A stretch of 6,543 bases of DNA from the NCBI GenBank assembly GCA_023435545.1, contig JAEYRQ010000253.1, positions 1-6,543 on the forward strand. The letters run 5' to 3'. The notes beneath the pieces were generated by a model. The model did not search any database. It was not told where the DNA came from and saw only the letters and a program-made list of their open reading frames with translations. This DNA is from Pseudomonadota bacterium. GTDB lineage: Bacteria > Pseudomonadota > Alphaproteobacteria > Rhizobiales > Tepidamorphaceae. Below, one piece after another: positions 5,521 through 6,543 of this stretch (position 1 is its first letter; each line of letters opens with the position of its first letter). A program made the translations under genes and the position numbers.

Positions 5521-6543
5521 TCGGCCTTGCCTCCCAGATAGGCGGACACGACTTCGGGCGCGGTGCGCACCGACTGGGGATCTCCCTCGATCAGCTTGCG
5601 GCCACGGTCGAGGACGACGAGATGATCGGCGATGCCCATGACCAGTCGCATGTCGTGCTCGACCAGCAGCACCGTTGTTCCGGCTGCGCGGATCCGCAGG
5701 ATCAGTTCCGCAAGTCTCTCCGTCTCGGCGTCGTTCAGGCCCGAGGCGGGCTCGTCCATCATCAGCAGGCGCGGCTCGAGCGCGAGAACCCGCGCGAGCT
5801 CGAGTTGCCGCTGCAGGCCGAACGGCAGCGTCGTGGGATCGTCGTCGGCATGCGCTGAGATACCTGCCAACTCGAGGGCGGCGGACGCCTTCTCGCGGGA
5901 TACCCGCTCCTCAGCGACGAGCCGCGGACTGCGGACGATCACCGAGGCGAGCGATGTCTGCGCGAACCGGGTTCGGCCGCACATGACGTTCTCCAGTACG
6001 CTCATGCCCTCGAAGATCTGGACGAGCTGGAATGTGCGGCCGATCCCGGCGCGGGCAATCTGGTCGGCCTGCCACGTTTCGATCCGCGTTCCTTCGAAGG
6101 AAACGCTTCCCGAATGCACCGGCTCTTAACCACAGATCAGATTGAAGAGCGTCGTCTTGCCGGCGCCGTTGGGTCCGATCAGGGCGGTGATCGTCCCCTC
6201 CTGGACCGAGAAGCTCACCCCGTCGACGGCCGTCAGGCTACCGAAGGATCTCGAGGTGTCCTCGACAACGAGGAGGGCGCCGCCCCTGGCGCCGGTTGGC
6301 TCTGCCTGTGCAACGGGGAACGCGCCTTTAGGGGTGAGAGGCATCGCGGACCCGTCATCGGCCGGCGGCGGTCGCCGGCGCAGTGCGCTCGCGGCTGTCC
6401 CGACGAGGCCGCGCGGGAATGCCATCAGGACCACGAGCGTGACGATGCCCACGATCAGCAGTTCCACCAGCGGCAGCGAAAGGCCCCTGAGCCCCTCGCG
6501 CAGCCCCGACAGCGCCGCCGCGCCGACGAGCCCGCCCCAGGGC
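5517..6543 (-). pseudogene. livG: LivM-LivG fusion (permease plus ATPase), interrupted by an in-frame stop; runs off the window
   Basis: The frame is open from the right edge (6542) leftward. It first encodes the end of a LivM permease (GGLVGAAALSGLREG, then a hydrophobic ELLIVGIVTLVVLMAFPRGLVG stretch at about 6467-6399). It continues through a basic, proline-rich linker into a LivG ATPase with no stop or ribosome binding site between, so the two are fused, an arrangement known in this family. LivG has Walker A GPNGAGKTT near 6176-6150. Right after NLICG a TAA (6128-6126) interrupts the frame. The following codons EPVHSG continue with the exact spacing expected, so this is a point nonsense change, not an indel. 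Downstream, in the same frame, are the Q-loop GRTFQ, the signature region LPFGLQRQLELAR, Walker B LLMMDEPASGL and the switch histidine in LVEHDM. The stop separates Walker A from all other ATPase motifs, so no functional ATPase is expected. Confidence 0.88.

Noticed and set aside
4711..5541. Long plus-strand open frame opposite livF
   Set aside because: It mirrors the livF coding sequence in antisense. No motif, start signal or plausible protein composition supports it.
5517..6119. Independent ATPase gene starting at the GTG at 6119
   Set aside because: It would lack Walker A, has no proper ribosome binding site (AAGAG only three bases away), and continues the upstream LivG frame exactly. 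It is the rear part of the interrupted gene.

Overview
The window is high-GC DNA with densely packed genes, nearly all on the minus strand. It looks like an alphaproteobacterial chromosome of a Rhodospirillales or Rhizobiales type. This rests on composition, on 4-bp ATGA/GTGA gene overlaps and on the abundance of solute uptake systems. No rRNA or other marker fixes the taxon.

Left half (78-3007): a complete tripartite TRAP uptake system reads leftward in the order dctP (periplasmic binding protein), dctQ (small permease), dctM (large permease). About 110-170 bp upstream of dctP lies a compact control region. It holds two near-identical palindromes (core TTGTC-N-GACAA), 40 bp apart centre to centre, with a consensus -35 box between them. 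This resembles an operator pair for a FadR/FCD-type GntR repressor. A possible further CDS starts at the extreme left edge.

Middle (3008-3547): a small scar. An IS3-family remnant keeps its right terminal repeat and the last third or so of the transposase C-terminal domain, and it carries a frameshift. It abuts on its inner side the last ~30 codons of an alpha/beta-hydrolase on the plus strand. Both genes are truncated at the same point (about 3404), so a deletion or IS-mediated rearrangement joined them. The IS end lies only 13 bp from the distal operator of the TRAP promoter.

Right half (3548-6543): a second leftward cluster whose genes overlap by 4 bp. It contains a LivM-LivG fusion (permease C-terminus plus ATPase, running off the right edge), LivF (second ATPase), and a single-domain MetE-like zinc enzyme of the cobalamin-independent methionine synthase II / epoxyalkane:CoM transferase superfamily. 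The livG part has an in-frame TAA between Walker A and the Q-loop. The branched-chain-amino-acid-type ABC importer is therefore probably inactive in this strain, unless the base is a sequencing error.

Taken together, the window shows two independent importers, one intact and apparently regulated, the other probably broken and coupled to a thiol-methyltransferase-like enzyme, separated by a rearrangement scar. I see no CRISPR array, RNA gene or defence system. The most noteworthy points are the operator pair, the livG nonsense codon, the IS/hydrolase junction and the ABC-MetE coupling.
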